Assembly (NCBI RefSeq): GCF_026719745.1
Contig: NZ_JAPPRQ010000048.1
Coordinates: forward strand, 1-56,136
Direction: 5' to 3'
DNA from: Clostridium sp. ZS2-4
Lineage (GTDB): Bacteria > Bacillota > Clostridia > Clostridiales > Clostridiaceae
Length of the DNA: 56,136 nt
The notes under the pieces: generated by a model
What the model was told of the DNA's origin: nothing
What the model saw: only the letters and a program-made list of their open reading frames with translations
Databases searched by the model: none
Shown here: positions 20,281-28,526 of the stretch, piece by piece
Layout of the letters: every line of letters begins with the position of its first letter
Numbering within the stretch: position 1 is the first letter of the stretch
Made by a program: the position numbers and the translations under genes

Positions 20281-20304
20281 GAAGAAACCGGTAGCAGTTT
20301 CTTC
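20281..20304 (-). other. Stem-loop at the 3' end of the bacteriocin operon
   Basis: GAAGAAAC / GTTTCTTC arms directly after the stop codon, without a T-run. It may protect the mRNA 3' end ahead of the terminator at 20177-20222. Confidence 0.4.
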
Positions 20305-20308
20305 TTGC

Positions 20309-20944
20309 TCATAATTCAATTATTCTATCACAACAGTTAGCAATATAAGTATCATGAGTAACAATAATAATTGTTTTTCCTTGTTTACTAAAATCTTTTA
20401 ACATATTAATAATTATATCTCGATTTTTTTCATCTAAAGAACCTGTAGGTTCATCTGCTAAGATAAGTTCACATTCCTGTAAATAAAGTTTAAGCATTGC
20501 TATTCTTTGCTGTTCACCACCACTTAATTTATATACAGGTTTATCTTTTAACTTCTCTAATTTAAGCATTTTTAATGCTTCTTCAATTTTATTATTCCTC
20601 TCTTTTTTGGATAATTTTTTATATTCTAAAACAATATCTAAATTCCATTTTACCGTTTCATCTTCTACTAAACCATAATTTTGAAACAAATAACCTATTT
20701 TATTACGTCTTAATAACATTGCATCTTTTGAAGATATATCTACATTTTTTTTATCAAATAAATATAAATCTCCACTAGATGGTTTTGAAATAAGTCCTAT
20801 GATATTTAACAAAGTTGTTTTACCTTTACCACTTTCACCAATAATAGCTACCATTTCTCCATTATGTGTAGAAAAATTAATATTTTCAATTACCTTATTA
20901 CTATCAAATTCTTTATATATTTTATTTAACTTCAGTACTTCCAT
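20309..20944 (-). CDS. ABC transporter ATPase of the lactococcin-972 export group
   Basis: 211 aa from ATG 20944, one base after the permease stop, using its GGAGG. A longer ATG five codons upstream would overlap the permease. Walker A is GESGKGKTT, Q-loop YLFQNYGLV, signature KLSGGEQQR, Walker B LILADEPTGSLD and H-loop VTHD. It is short, as in LolD/MacB-type and bacteriocin-associated ATPases. It is encoded directly behind the DUF1430 permease and a lactococcin-972-like peptide. It therefore energises export of the peptide, self-protection, or both. Confidence 0.88.
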   Translation of the reverse strand: MEVLKLNKIYKEFDSNKVIENINFSTHNGEMVAIIGESGKGKTTLLNIIGLISKPSSGDLYLFDKKNVDISSKDAMLLRRNKIGYLFQNYGLVEDETVKWNLDIVLEYKKLSKKERNNKIEEALKMLKLEKLKDKPVYKLSGGEQQRIAMLKLYLQECELILADEPTGSLDEKNRDIIINMLKDFSKQGKTIIIVTHDTYIANCCDRIIEL

Positions 20945-20945
20945 A

Positions 20946-22916
20946 CTAGCATCCTCCATTAAGTATCTTATACAAATCTTTAATTATTATTTTTCTATAT
21001 AAAAATAATAATATTATTAAATCATAAATAATAAATAATAAATAAATTATAAAATTTACTTTTAAAATATATAATATAATAGAGACACTCATCATAATTA
21101 TAGTTGTTACAATATTATTATTTAAAATTTTAATAATACTATATCCTTGAATATATTCAGCTCCATATTTTTTACTACTTACAACCATATCTATATAATT
21201 TGATACGTAGACAATAAATATTAATACTAGTACAAATAGACATATGAAAATAATGGATTGACTCATTAAAAACTTACAATTACTAATTCTTATCTCAAAT
21301 GGTGTTAACATAGTCTTTGTATGATAAAGCTTGTCTAAGTTATATTGTATCAACATACTTTTAAATTGATTTCTATCATCTAACTTAAAGGCCATACTAA
21401 AATTTGTAATAAGATGATAATAAAAACTACTGTTAAAACTTCCATTGTCTAGAATTATAATAGAATCATAAATTTCCGTATCTATGTTATCTTCATCATA
21501 AATAGAACTTAATATTTTGTATTTTATCCCATTATCAATATAAATAACTTGTATATTATTTATTTTGTTTTCTTGGTCGTCTAAACCATTTACATACATA
21601 CTATAAATATCTATATAACTACTCTTTATATCTTCTTCATATTGCTTATATTTTTTAGGTACTAATATTGTTGGAATACTCTGATCAAAATCCCAATTTA
21701 TTTTAACTTCTGTATAATCTTCTATATATTTTTTATTCAAGATAAGTTTATTTCTTATATATGAGTTAATCATTTGATCTTTAGTCTCCTGAAAAGCACC
21801 ATATTTTAAATTTTCTATGATTAAATCGTTCATAACATAAGCTTTATCTTGATTTTCAATATACATTTTCTTAACATTATTTTGAGTTTCAACAAGTTCT
21901 TTATTATTCTTACTTAACCTATCATACTCATCTGAATTAAACCCATTAGAAGTATACATGTTATTTAATGATTTATAAGAGTTATACTTTTTATAAATCT
22001 CTTGCAAATCCCCATAATATTTAATAGACCTATTAATTGAAAATGTAATAAAAATAATTAAAACAATCTTAAGTATATGAATTATACAATTCAATCTGGA
22101 AGAAAAAACTTTATTTTTTAATGCTGCAATAACATCCATTCCTTTTACACATTTTTGTAATAATAGTAGCAGTACAATATTAATACTACTAATAATAAAT
22201 AAAAATAAAATTAAAAAAATAATGTATCTCAAAGAAAATTTATTATTAATATAATAGTAAATGGAATATCCCAAAGCCACTAGTACTATACAACTGCTTT
22301 GTATCTGTAACGTTTCCTTAATATTAGTAAAAACTATTTTTACAGGTGAAAAACCTGATAATTTTTTTACTGCATTTACTTTATATCTAAATATTATATA
22401 TATATACATAATTGTTAATGTAATAATATATAATATAACAAATTGTAGTAAATTTTGTTTTAAAATAGTGCTATAAGATATTGTTTGATCATCTACCATT
22501 TTAATGTCTATACCTACTTTTTGTGAAAGCATACTTATTTGTTCTGGTGATAAACTAGCCGAAAATAATCCACTGCTATCTACAAAATCATCTTGTGTCA
22601 TTTGAAAATATCTATAAATATTATGAGAAACACCAATAATTTTTTTTATTGAGTTTATATCAGTATGGTAAATATCATAATAAATATTTTCATCCTCTGA
22701 TATAGGCGTTTTCACTATCTGAAATGTAGCATTGTTTTCTATAAGCTCTTTATATATTTTCACTAAATTTTCACCTTTGGTGTCACATATTTGATACTTA
22801 ATTAAAGAAGTATCTCCAATATTTTTAAGCCCATATATCTCATATATAGAATTATCAAATATATAAGAAAATATTAGTATTAACCCAAGTAAATAAATTG
22901 TAAATATTTTTTTCAT
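20946..22916 (-). CDS. Bacteriocin-associated integral membrane protein (DUF1430/TIGR01654-like permease)
   Basis: 656 aa. One N-terminal helix, a large extracellular domain, then helices at about 158-180, 205-225, 232-255 and 275-295. A second large extracellular domain (about 300-550) and three C-terminal helices follow. This is the layout of the 'bacteriocin-associated integral membrane protein' family, an MacB/FtsX-related permease that travels with lactococcin-972 peptides. It lies between the peptide gene (146 bases upstream) and the ATPase. It probably serves as transporter and immunity component. Codon use is very AT-rich, like its neighbours. Confidence 0.82.
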   Translation of the reverse strand: MKKIFTIYLLGLILIFSYIFDNSIYEIYGLKNIGDTSLIKYQICDTKGENLVKIYKELIENNATFQIVKTPISEDENIYYDIYHTDINSIKKIIGVSHNIYRYFQMTQDDFVDSSGLFSASLSPEQISMLSQKVGIDIKMVDDQTISYSTILKQNLLQFVILYIITLTIMYIYIIFRYKVNAVKKLSGFSPVKIVFTNIKETLQIQSSCIVLVALGYSIYYYINNKFSLRYIIFLILFLFIISSINIVLLLLLQKCVKGMDVIAALKNKVFSSRLNCIIHILKIVLIIFITFSINRSIKYYGDLQEIYKKYNSYKSLNNMYTSNGFNSDEYDRLSKNNKELVETQNNVKKMYIENQDKAYVMNDLIIENLKYGAFQETKDQMINSYIRNKLILNKKYIEDYTEVKINWDFDQSIPTILVPKKYKQYEEDIKSSYIDIYSMYVNGLDDQENKINNIQVIYIDNGIKYKILSSIYDEDNIDTEIYDSIIILDNGSFNSSFYYHLITNFSMAFKLDDRNQFKSMLIQYNLDKLYHTKTMLTPFEIRISNCKFLMSQSIIFICLFVLVLIFIVYVSNYIDMVVSSKKYGAEYIQGYSIIKILNNNIVTTIIMMSVSIILYILKVNFIIYLLFIIYDLIILLFLYRKIIIKDLYKILNGGC

Positions 22917-22985
22917 AAATAACCTCTTTTATATTTTTAGTTAGTGTAAAGTTTTCATACTATTTACTTAACATACTTTTTTATA

Positions 22986-23034
22986 GACTAAAAGGTTGAA
23001 TAATGCATTTAACTTTCATTTCAACCTTTTAGTC
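22986..23034 (-). other. Intercistronic stem-loop between bacteriocin and transporter genes
   Basis: Perfect 15-bp inverted repeat GACTAAAAGGTTGAA (22986-23000) / TTCAACCTTTTAGTC (23020-23034). No U-run follows on the minus strand, so it may set the peptide:transporter mRNA ratio rather than fully terminate. Confidence 0.6.
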
Positions 23035-23061
23035 TTATTAATTATATTTTTTTATTTAACT

Positions 23062-23430
23062 TTAATTACTATAGAGTGCTCCCCAGTTTTGGTTAGTATA
23101 CTCTTTTATAGTAAGCTGTTCATAATCATAATATGAGGTTTCATTTGAATACCAGTGTCTATCTGCTGATATACTTGCTGTTCCATAATGCCAGCCTGAT
23201 GTGTAAGTTGTTGTCCCAACTTTAACAGTCGCTTTACATCCCCAAGATTTACCATCACCTTTTGTATTTCTAAATGATGTTTTTGCATCATATATTTTAC
23301 TATAAACACTTTTTTTAGTTTGTCCACCTTCATATCTTAATGCACCACCCTCAAGGTCTAATGCATGTGCTAGAACTGGTATAGACATACTTAACGCTAC
23401 TGCTAAAATTGTCAGTTTTACTTTTTTCAT
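23062..23430 (-). CDS. Lactococcin-972-family bacteriocin precursor
   Basis: 122 aa with a Sec signal peptide (basic MKKVK, hydrophobic core, cut after AHA at about 23). The mature part opens with LEGGALRYEGGQ, followed by VYSKIYDAK, KSWGCKATVKVG and a Tyr/Trp-rich tail. This agrees with the lactococcin-972 pattern (Gly-Gly near the start, VYSxY, KSWxxA). It is longer than the 66-residue mature lactococcin 972. Its neighbours, a DUF1430 permease and a short ABC ATPase, are the standard partners. Lactococcin 972 binds lipid II and blocks septum formation; the same action here is inference. Confidence 0.72.
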   Translation of the reverse strand: MKKVKLTILAVALSMSIPVLAHALDLEGGALRYEGGQTKKSVYSKIYDAKTSFRNTKGDGKSWGCKATVKVGTTTYTSGWHYGTASISADRHWYSNETSYYDYEQLTIKEYTNQNWGALYSN

Positions 23431-23545
23431 TTTTATTCATGCTTCCTAAATTTATTCAGTACTATTAGCCGCTTGCAAAATCTCTAAGCCAATTAGGACT
23501 CAGGGACTTTCAAGCTTTATCAAAAAGGATTTCCCCCACCTAATG
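23431..23545 (-). ncRNA. Candidate structured 5' leader of the bacteriocin gene
   Basis: On the minus strand, from about GGTGGGGGAAATCC (23540 downward) to the start codon, a set of possible pairings is visible. GCTTG (23511-23515) can pair with CAAGC (23471-23475), enclosing CTGAG/CTTAG (23499-23503 with 23484-23488, one G-U). The region is clearly more G+C-rich than its surroundings, and a TATATT box sits just upstream. I do not recognise a known riboswitch class. Confidence 0.35.
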
Positions 23546-23811
23546 TCGAATATATATAATAATCACAAAATATAAATTCTCGGAAATATCCTTTATGATT
23601 AATTTTTAAAATCAAATTCATCTTTGTCACATTTATCAAGAAGTCGTAGACTGCTTTGAGAAGATAAGCCTAAATTTATCACACTTTTTCAATAACATAT
23701 AGAAATGAAAATATTAATTCCTCAAGGCTTTTATAATGCCTACTATTCTTCAACTAGTAGACCAAGAGATTATTCTATTTCCTCAATGCTAATAAAACTA
23801 CTACTTTATAA

Positions 23812-23862
23812 CTATTTTTTCTCTCGTCAGAGAATTTATATATTTATATCAACACTCGAGTA
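23812..23862 (-). repeat. 50-bp repeat shared with 47143-47192
   Basis: Nearly identical to 47143-47192 (CTCTCGTCAGAGAATTTATA... ATATCAACACTCGAGTA). It includes the small dyad TTCTCT/AGAGAA. Both copies lie in the same orientation upstream of minus-strand operons: the bacteriocin here, the biosynthetic cluster there. Confidence 0.7.
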
Positions 23863-23866
23863 AATA

Positions 23867-23910
23867 ATGACCCCTGGGGTCATAGCAATATCTGGAAAGT
23901 TATTGCTATG
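23867..23910. promoter_or_regulatory. Two overlapping, mutually exclusive hairpins
   Basis: ATGACCCC-T-GGGGTCAT (23867-23883) overlaps CATAGCAAT (23881-23889), which pairs with ATTGCTATG (23902-23910). A related sequence stands at 55311-55345. It could be an attenuator-like switch or the end of a mobile element. Confidence 0.35.
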
Positions 23911-23993
23911 AAAAACCACTCAATTCACCTCTATTATTTATTGATGCTACAGACAAAACATTATCTAAATCATATCCTGCTGGATATAATGTG

Positions 23994-24038
23994 AGAAGTG
24001 AAGCTTCCTTGAGAAAGAAACTTCACTTCTTATTTTTT
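23994..24038 (+). terminator. Plus-strand terminator without an intact upstream gene
   Basis: AGAAGTGAAG / CTTCACTTCT arms followed by TATTTTTT. It suggests a plus-strand gene once ended here. Confidence 0.7.
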
Positions 24039-24116
24039 CCACATAAACATTGATTTAATCACTATCGCAAGCTGTCGCTTTTAGCATTTTAATTCTATTT
24101 TGCTATTATTAACTTG

Positions 24117-24425
24117 TCAAGTTTTTTTTGATAACCGGATAATAGCTCTAATAATTAACACACTGCTGACTATCATTATAATTATACTAGTAGGTATAGT
24201 TTCAATACTAAAATTACTAATTAAATTACATATTGCAAATATTAAAAATATGGCACCTACAATTAACATTACTATTGGAGTTCTATAAAAATTTTTCAAT
24301 GCTATTGGAACTTTACCCGTTCCAACGAAATGCCCAGGATTGGTTGCGTTTTTTTGCCATTCGCTTATTTCCTCTAACTGTTTTTCTAATGGATTTAGTT
24401 CTTTCTTATTATCTTGATTACTCAT
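24117..24425 (-). CDS. Small membrane protein of unknown function
   Basis: 102 aa from ATG 24425, which has GGAGGTG at the right distance; the ATG five codons earlier overlaps that site. A charged N-terminal half (KKELNPLEKQLEEISEWQKN) precedes two membrane helices (about 55-75 and 80-98) and a basic tail. No family recognised. It is monocistronic, downstream of a terminator. Confidence 0.6.
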   Translation of the reverse strand: MSNQDNKKELNPLEKQLEEISEWQKNATNPGHFVGTGKVPIALKNFYRTPIVMLIVGAIFLIFAICNLISNFSIETIPTSIIIMIVSSVLIIRAIIRLSKKT

Positions 24426-24840
24426 TAACTTCACCTCCATTAATAGTTAACTATATTAAATAGTTATGAAATAACTAAAATGAAATTCTACTTATTGTAA
24501 GTATTTTATAATTCCATCTTAAAATATTATATATTCTTGCCACACATTTTCTTTATATTATTCAACAACAATACATATCCAATTATACCACATTAACCCT
24601 TATGGTAATTTTGAATTAGACATGGATAAAATAATCTCTATTAAAAAATAAGAACATTAAGCAAACTCAATTACATAAAATGTAATTGAGTTTTCACCTG
24701 GTAACAGCTACCATCTTACTACCCATATCGATGGTTATATTTTAACAGTTTATTTATTTCTCACCAGCATATTTATAATAAATCTGAACAATGTATTTCA
24801 CAATTAAGTTTATTATTAAATAATCTGATTAACTTAAAAG
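24426..24840. other. Intergenic stretch holding a terminator
   Basis: No gene seen. It contains the hairpin at 24663-24693 and the promoter of the small membrane protein gene. Confidence 0.45.
24663..24693 (-). terminator. Terminator-like hairpin after the secreted-protein operon
   Basis: Perfect 13-bp arms AAACTCAATTACA / TGTAATTGAGTTT with a five-base loop. Confidence 0.7.
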
Positions 24841-25620
24841 CTAGTCAATATTAGTATATTGCACATTATACTTGTTTTTTAACTCCACCATTTCTGAATT
24901 CATAGTTTTATTAAATACTTGAAGTTTTTTATTATTATAACTTGATTCAATCTGAAATTCCATCTTTTTTCGTTCGTCTTCTATTTTGTTTAACTCAATT
25001 GTTCTATTAGGATTTTTTTTCAATTCGTTTGCACTTTTTATCTTTAAATTATATTTATCTTTTATTTCATCCTTTTGTTTTTTTTCTTCATCTTCAACTT
25101 TTTTTATGGCATTATCATAAATTCTCTTTCTAAATTCACTTTTAATCATAAAATCTTTGTAATCTTTATAAGCTAGTTTATTCCAATAGTCATCATAAGA
25201 TACCTTATATGTTTCCATAATATTTTTAATTTCCTCATTTACTTTTTCATCATTTATTTTTTCAATTTGCACTCTTTGGTTTTGAATAAATTCTTTAACT
25301 TGACTATCACTAAAAGATATTCCTATTCTTTTAGCCTCTATAATTTGAAGCGCATCATCTACTAAATATTGAAGCATTTCATCTTTACTTAGACTATAGT
25401 TTCTTCTCATCAACCCAATTTCAACATCATTTTCCGTAATTTTATATTGACCATTTATTATAGCTAAAGTCCTTGACTTATTATTAGAATCTTTTAGTTC
25501 TTTAACCTTAGTCACTTTTTCTTTCATTCCAGTATAATTAAAATTTTTCGCAAATACAGGAGTTGCTAATACTATTATAGAAATAACTGTTCCAAGTAAT
25601 AGTTTTTTATTTTTTTTCAT
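24841..25620 (-). CDS. Exported SurA/PrsA N-domain-like chaperone without a PPIase domain
   Basis: 259 aa with a signal peptide (MKKNKKLLLGTVISIIVLATPVFA). AIINGQYKITENDVEIGL, EMLQYLVDDALQIIEAKRIGISFSDSQVKEFI is the SurA_N pattern (VNGxxIT...LLDxLIxxxLLxxxAKxxGIxVSDxEV). The rest is a long Lys/Glu-rich helix with no parvulin domain. The lack of a lipobox also separates it from PrsA. It is 28 bases behind a gene for an unknown secreted protein and probably helps that protein fold. The operon is divergent from agrBD copy 1. Confidence 0.6.
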   Translation of the reverse strand: MKKNKKLLLGTVISIIVLATPVFAKNFNYTGMKEKVTKVKELKDSNNKSRTLAIINGQYKITENDVEIGLMRRNYSLSKDEMLQYLVDDALQIIEAKRIGISFSDSQVKEFIQNQRVQIEKINDEKVNEEIKNIMETYKVSYDDYWNKLAYKDYKDFMIKSEFRKRIYDNAIKKVEDEEKKQKDEIKDKYNLKIKSANELKKNPNRTIELNKIEDERKKMEFQIESSYNNKKLQVFNKTMNSEMVELKNKYNVQYTNID

Positions 25621-25648
25621 ATACTCACCCCTTATTATAATTTTACAT

Positions 25649-26149
25649 TTAATATATATCTGTTGCAGTACATTTTAAAAACTGACCATTATTTACTGCT
25701 ACAGCTCGTGTTCTACCAACTGACTTAGAAGTACTAAGTCCATAATCTACTAACTTATTCGGATACCATGCGCCGTCACATTCTGCATACCCCTCCTTAG
25801 GAAAGAAAGTTATGTTTTTGAAATTACCACTACTACAACTACCCACTAGTTTCCCACTATCATATAATGCAGAATATTCAGGAAATACCTCAACTGTAAA
25901 AGAATAAGGTTTAAGCATAGATCCATATACTACTATTTGAGATACTCTCGCTACGTTACGGTATTCCATCTCATATGACGTAAAAACTTTAGTATTCATT
26001 GAAACTGGTATAAATCCAATAGACCCCTGTACCCAAACACCAAAACTTGATTCAGTTTTACTCCTTACCGAAGCAAATGCTGGTATTACACTTGTTGGTA
26101 ATAATGTAATACTTAAAGCTAACAATAAACTTGAGATTAACTTTTTCAT
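25649..26149 (-). CDS. Secreted protein of unknown function, divergent from agrBD copy 1
   Basis: 166 aa. A signal peptide (cut after AFA, about 26) is followed by a Ser/Tyr/Val-rich, probably all-beta protein with three Cys (SCSS, AECDG and LKCTA). AAAGGAGGAATAAAA gives a strong start. No family recognised. It is the first gene of a two-gene operon with a SurA-like protein. Its promoter region is the conserved agr intergenic region, so control by the agr system is plausible. It could be a bacteriocin-like effector, but nothing in the sequence proves that. Confidence 0.55.
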   Translation of the reverse strand: MKKLISSLLLALSITLLPTSVIPAFASVRSKTESSFGVWVQGSIGFIPVSMNTKVFTSYEMEYRNVARVSQIVVYGSMLKPYSFTVEVFPEYSALYDSGKLVGSCSSGNFKNITFFPKEGYAECDGAWYPNKLVDYGLSTSKSVGRTRAVAVNNGQFLKCTATDIY

Positions 26150-26324
26150 TTTTATTCCTCCTTTTATATATAATATTTAATAACTCACTTGCTTTCACTA
26201 TAAATGTTGAGATATATGTAAAAATAAATTTGTAAATATCAATAAGCCCTATATTTAAACTTCATTCTACATATGTTTACTTCTAATCTTAAACTATCAC
26301 ATTTCTTGTAAGTAAGACATATAT

Positions 26325-26445
26325 ATTCCTTGAATTGCACATTTCTTTCTTTAAGTTGTATTTTTTATGTGTTTATGTCATTCAAGGAATTTTTTATATC
26401 ATTCAAGGAATCTTCATTGACATTTTTTTATTTATTCTTTAAATT
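26325..26445 (+). promoter_or_regulatory. agrB copy 1 promoter with AgrA-type (LytTR) direct repeats
   Basis: CATTCAAGGAA occurs at 26379-26389 and 26400-26410, a period of 21 bp (two helical turns). It is followed by TTGACA (26417-26422), 17 bases, and TAAATT (26440-26445). An inverted copy, ATTCCTTGAAT, lies at 26325-26335 facing the divergent operon. LytTR regulators such as AgrA bind paired direct repeats of this kind. Confidence 0.65.
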
Positions 26446-26484
26446 TTACTTAATATATAACAATTTTAATAAGGACGTATAAAA

Positions 26485-27096
26485 ATGAAATCTTCTGAAA
26501 AATTCAGTACTATAATATCAAATTTCATAAGTAAGACACTTCCTGATAAGACAGAAGAAGAATTAGAAATCATAGGATATGGACTAGAAGTTCTGTTTAT
26601 GAATTTCACTAAATTTCCTATTATTTTAGGCTTAGGGTATTTATTAGGAGTGTTTAGTTATAGTGTTTATACTTTAATAATTTTTGGTGTTATACGAAGT
26701 TTTGCTTCAGGAATACATGCTAGAAAGAGTTACACCTGTCTTCTTTCTACCCTAATAATTATATTGGGAGCAGTATATTTATCTTTGAATTTTCAGTTCA
26801 GTATTATAACAAAATTAATAATCTTTATACTGAGTTTAATTATTTATTTTAAATATGCTCCAGCTGATACTGAGGAAAAACCTTACTTAGATCCTTTGAT
26901 TAGAAATCAGTTAAAAGTTGAAAGTATATTTACAGCATTTGTTTATTTTTTCATTTCGATTACTGTACAAGATGTATTTTTTTCAAATATATTTATACAT
27001 GTTTTATGGATAGAAGCACTGCTTATATCCCCTATAATTTACAAATTATTTAAGAGGAGGTTCAATAATTATGAATACTACGAAGAAACTATCTAA
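26485..27096 (+). CDS. agrB: AgrB-like cyclic peptide maturation protease, copy 1
   Basis: 203 aa, the usual AgrB length, with five or six membrane helices. The catalytic pair is His78 and Cys85 in SGIHARKSYTC, the same seven-residue spacing as His77/Cys84 of Staphylococcus AgrB. It cuts AgrD at the C-terminal side of the core and forms the thiolactone. It overlaps agrD1 by 26 bases, so the two are translated together. Copies 2 and 3 differ at scattered positions only. The preceding site is weak (AAGGA). Confidence 0.92.
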   Translation: MKSSEKFSTIISNFISKTLPDKTEEELEIIGYGLEVLFMNFTKFPIILGLGYLLGVFSYSVYTLIIFGVIRSFASGIHARKSYTCLLSTLIIILGAVYLSLNFQFSIITKLIIFILSLIIYFKYAPADTEEKPYLDPLIRNQLKVESIFTAFVYFFISITVQDVFFSNIFIHVLWIEALLISPIIYKLFKRRFNNYEYYEETI

Positions 27097-27220
27097 ATTC
27101 ATAGCAAATAAAATTAGTAATGTATCAACAAAAGTTGCTCATACATCAACAAGAGCATGTGCATGTCTTATTCTAGAAGAACCAAAAATACCAAAATCAT
27201 TATTAAAAAAAGCTAAGTAA
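27071..27220 (+). CDS. agrD: AgrD-like autoinducer peptide precursor, copy 1
   Basis: 49 aa, starting inside the end of agrB1 with AGGAGG ten bases before ATG 27071. An amphipathic N-terminus (MNTTKKLSKFIANKISNVSTKVAHTS without break) is followed by the core around Cys30, RACACLIL, then EEPKIPKSLL, the acidic-proline tail that AgrB recognises. Thiolactone formation by Cys30 with residue 34 or 35 is expected; a second Cys (32) is unique to this copy. The last codons form one arm of a terminator shared with agrC1. Confidence 0.9.
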   Translation: MNTTKKLSKFIANKISNVSTKVAHTSTRACACLILEEPKIPKSLLKKAK

Positions 27221-27232
27221 ATATTACTTAGC
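27212..27232. terminator. Shared terminator of agrBD1 and agrCA1
   Basis: GCTAAGTAA / TTACTTAGC stem made of the agrD1 stop region and the agrC1 stop region. A run of T on the minus strand lies inside the agrD1 coding end. Confidence 0.75.
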
Positions 27233-28526
27233 TAATATGTAAATCTTGAATAAATATACTTTTTTCAATATATGTATTTAATATTACATTAGGATATTTT
27301 TCATTCAATATTTCTTTAACATTATAAAGACCTATTCCTCTATTATCGCCTTTTGAGGAATAGCCTTTTTTGTATATATCATTTATATTAATACTTTTAG
27401 CACTATAGCTATTTAATATTGTTATATTTAAAGCTTCATTTATTACAAAAGATATACATACAGATTTTTCACTGCTGTTTTTAGCTGCATCATATGCATT
27501 ATCCAGCAGTATACCTATAATTCTACACAAATCTAATTCATCAATATGATATAACACTATATCATTTAAAATTTCTATAGACACATCTACGTTATCTCTA
27601 ATCATATGTTCTATTTTAGCTGCAAGTAACCCTTTTAAGCCAGAAGCTTTAACTTTTTTCAGCTTAAGAATATCATAATACTTGTTTTCCTTTAGTATTT
27701 CTTTTGAAAAATATTTTTTTAATCTGTCATAATCATTATTTTGTAAATACCCATTCATCATAAAAATTACACTATTGTAATCATGTTTAAATTTGCTTAT
27801 ATCGTCCACTAAGCTTTCAGTTATATCTGAATAAAGTTTTAATCTATCATATTCTTTTTCTTTAATTTTTAGTTTTTCAATGTTCTTATTTGATATGTAG
27901 TTTGTATATAAAAAAGTTAAAGCAATAATCAAATAAAAGCCTGATAAAATAAAAATTATAACAAATATTTTATTATTAAAATATTCATTAAAATATTTAT
28001 AAGTTAAAGAATAATTGAATAACAATATAACTGTTATACTAATCATAAATATACTTTTTATAGTTGAATTATTAGGATTAATGTGTTTTTTATTTTTAAA
28101 CATTCTAACGAAAATACCTTTCACCTTTATTATTAAAATCTCAGTTAAACATATTGAAACATTTAAAGTAAATAGAGTACTAATATTATTTAAATCATTT
28201 AAATTAATTTTTAATAAATCAGTAAAAATAATCCCATTCAACAACTCTGAAACTATCATTATAAATAGTGTAAAAAAGCAGTTTTGAACTAATAAAATTA
28301 AATTTTCATCAATTATTTTCTTTATAATTATCATTAAAACAATAAAAGTTAATACTATTTTAAAATTATTTAATATAGGTAATTTACCTAAGTAATTATA
28401 AAGTATAGATAAAATAAATATTGTTATAAAATTTTCTTTGTTTACATTAAACCTATAATTATTTAGTCTACATGTAATATATAAGCTAGTATAAAAATTT
28501 AAAAATAAGAAAAATATATTCAGCAT
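27228..28526 (-). CDS. agrC: AgrC-like sensor histidine kinase, copy 1
   Basis: 432 aa from ATG 28526; a TTG two codons earlier is also open. Six or so membrane helices (1-205) form the peptide sensor. The cytoplasmic part has the AgrC-type phospho-acceptor FKHDYNSVIFMMNGYLQ and a GHKL ATPase with DLCRIIGILLDNAYDAA (N-box) and KGDNRGIGLYNVKEIL (G-box). It overlaps agrA1 by 7 bases (ATGCTGA). It is transcribed towards agrBD1 and ends 7 bases from it. Compared with copy 3, differences cluster in the membrane sensor. Confidence 0.9.
   Translation of the reverse strand: MLNIFFLFLNFYTSLYITCRLNNYRFNVNKENFITIFILSILYNYLGKLPILNNFKIVLTFIVLMIIIKKIIDENLILLVQNCFFTLFIMIVSELLNGIIFTDLLKINLNDLNNISTLFTLNVSICLTEILIIKVKGIFVRMFKNKKHINPNNSTIKSIFMISITVILLFNYSLTYKYFNEYFNNKIFVIIFILSGFYLIIALTFLYTNYISNKNIEKLKIKEKEYDRLKLYSDITESLVDDISKFKHDYNSVIFMMNGYLQNNDYDRLKKYFSKEILKENKYYDILKLKKVKASGLKGLLAAKIEHMIRDNVDVSIEILNDIVLYHIDELDLCRIIGILLDNAYDAAKNSSEKSVCISFVINEALNITILNSYSAKSININDIYKKGYSSKGDNRGIGLYNVKEILNEKYPNVILNTYIEKSIFIQDLHIS

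Larger units (their letters stand above)
19921..20308. other. AT-rich gap between convergent genes
   Basis: No coding sequence recognised. It contains the two stem-loops listed separately (20177-20222 and 20281-20304). Confidence 0.5.
23546..24116. other. Gene-free stretch with repeats and hairpins
   Basis: No intact gene. It includes the 50-bp repeat, the overlapping hairpins and the plus-strand terminator listed separately. A short plus-strand frame before the terminator (...DKTLSKSYPAGYNV...) may be the end of a lost gene. Confidence 0.45.

Noticed and set aside
19921-20308. tRNA or small RNA gene in the gap
   Set aside because: No cloverleaf or known RNA motif; only terminator-like hairpins were seen.
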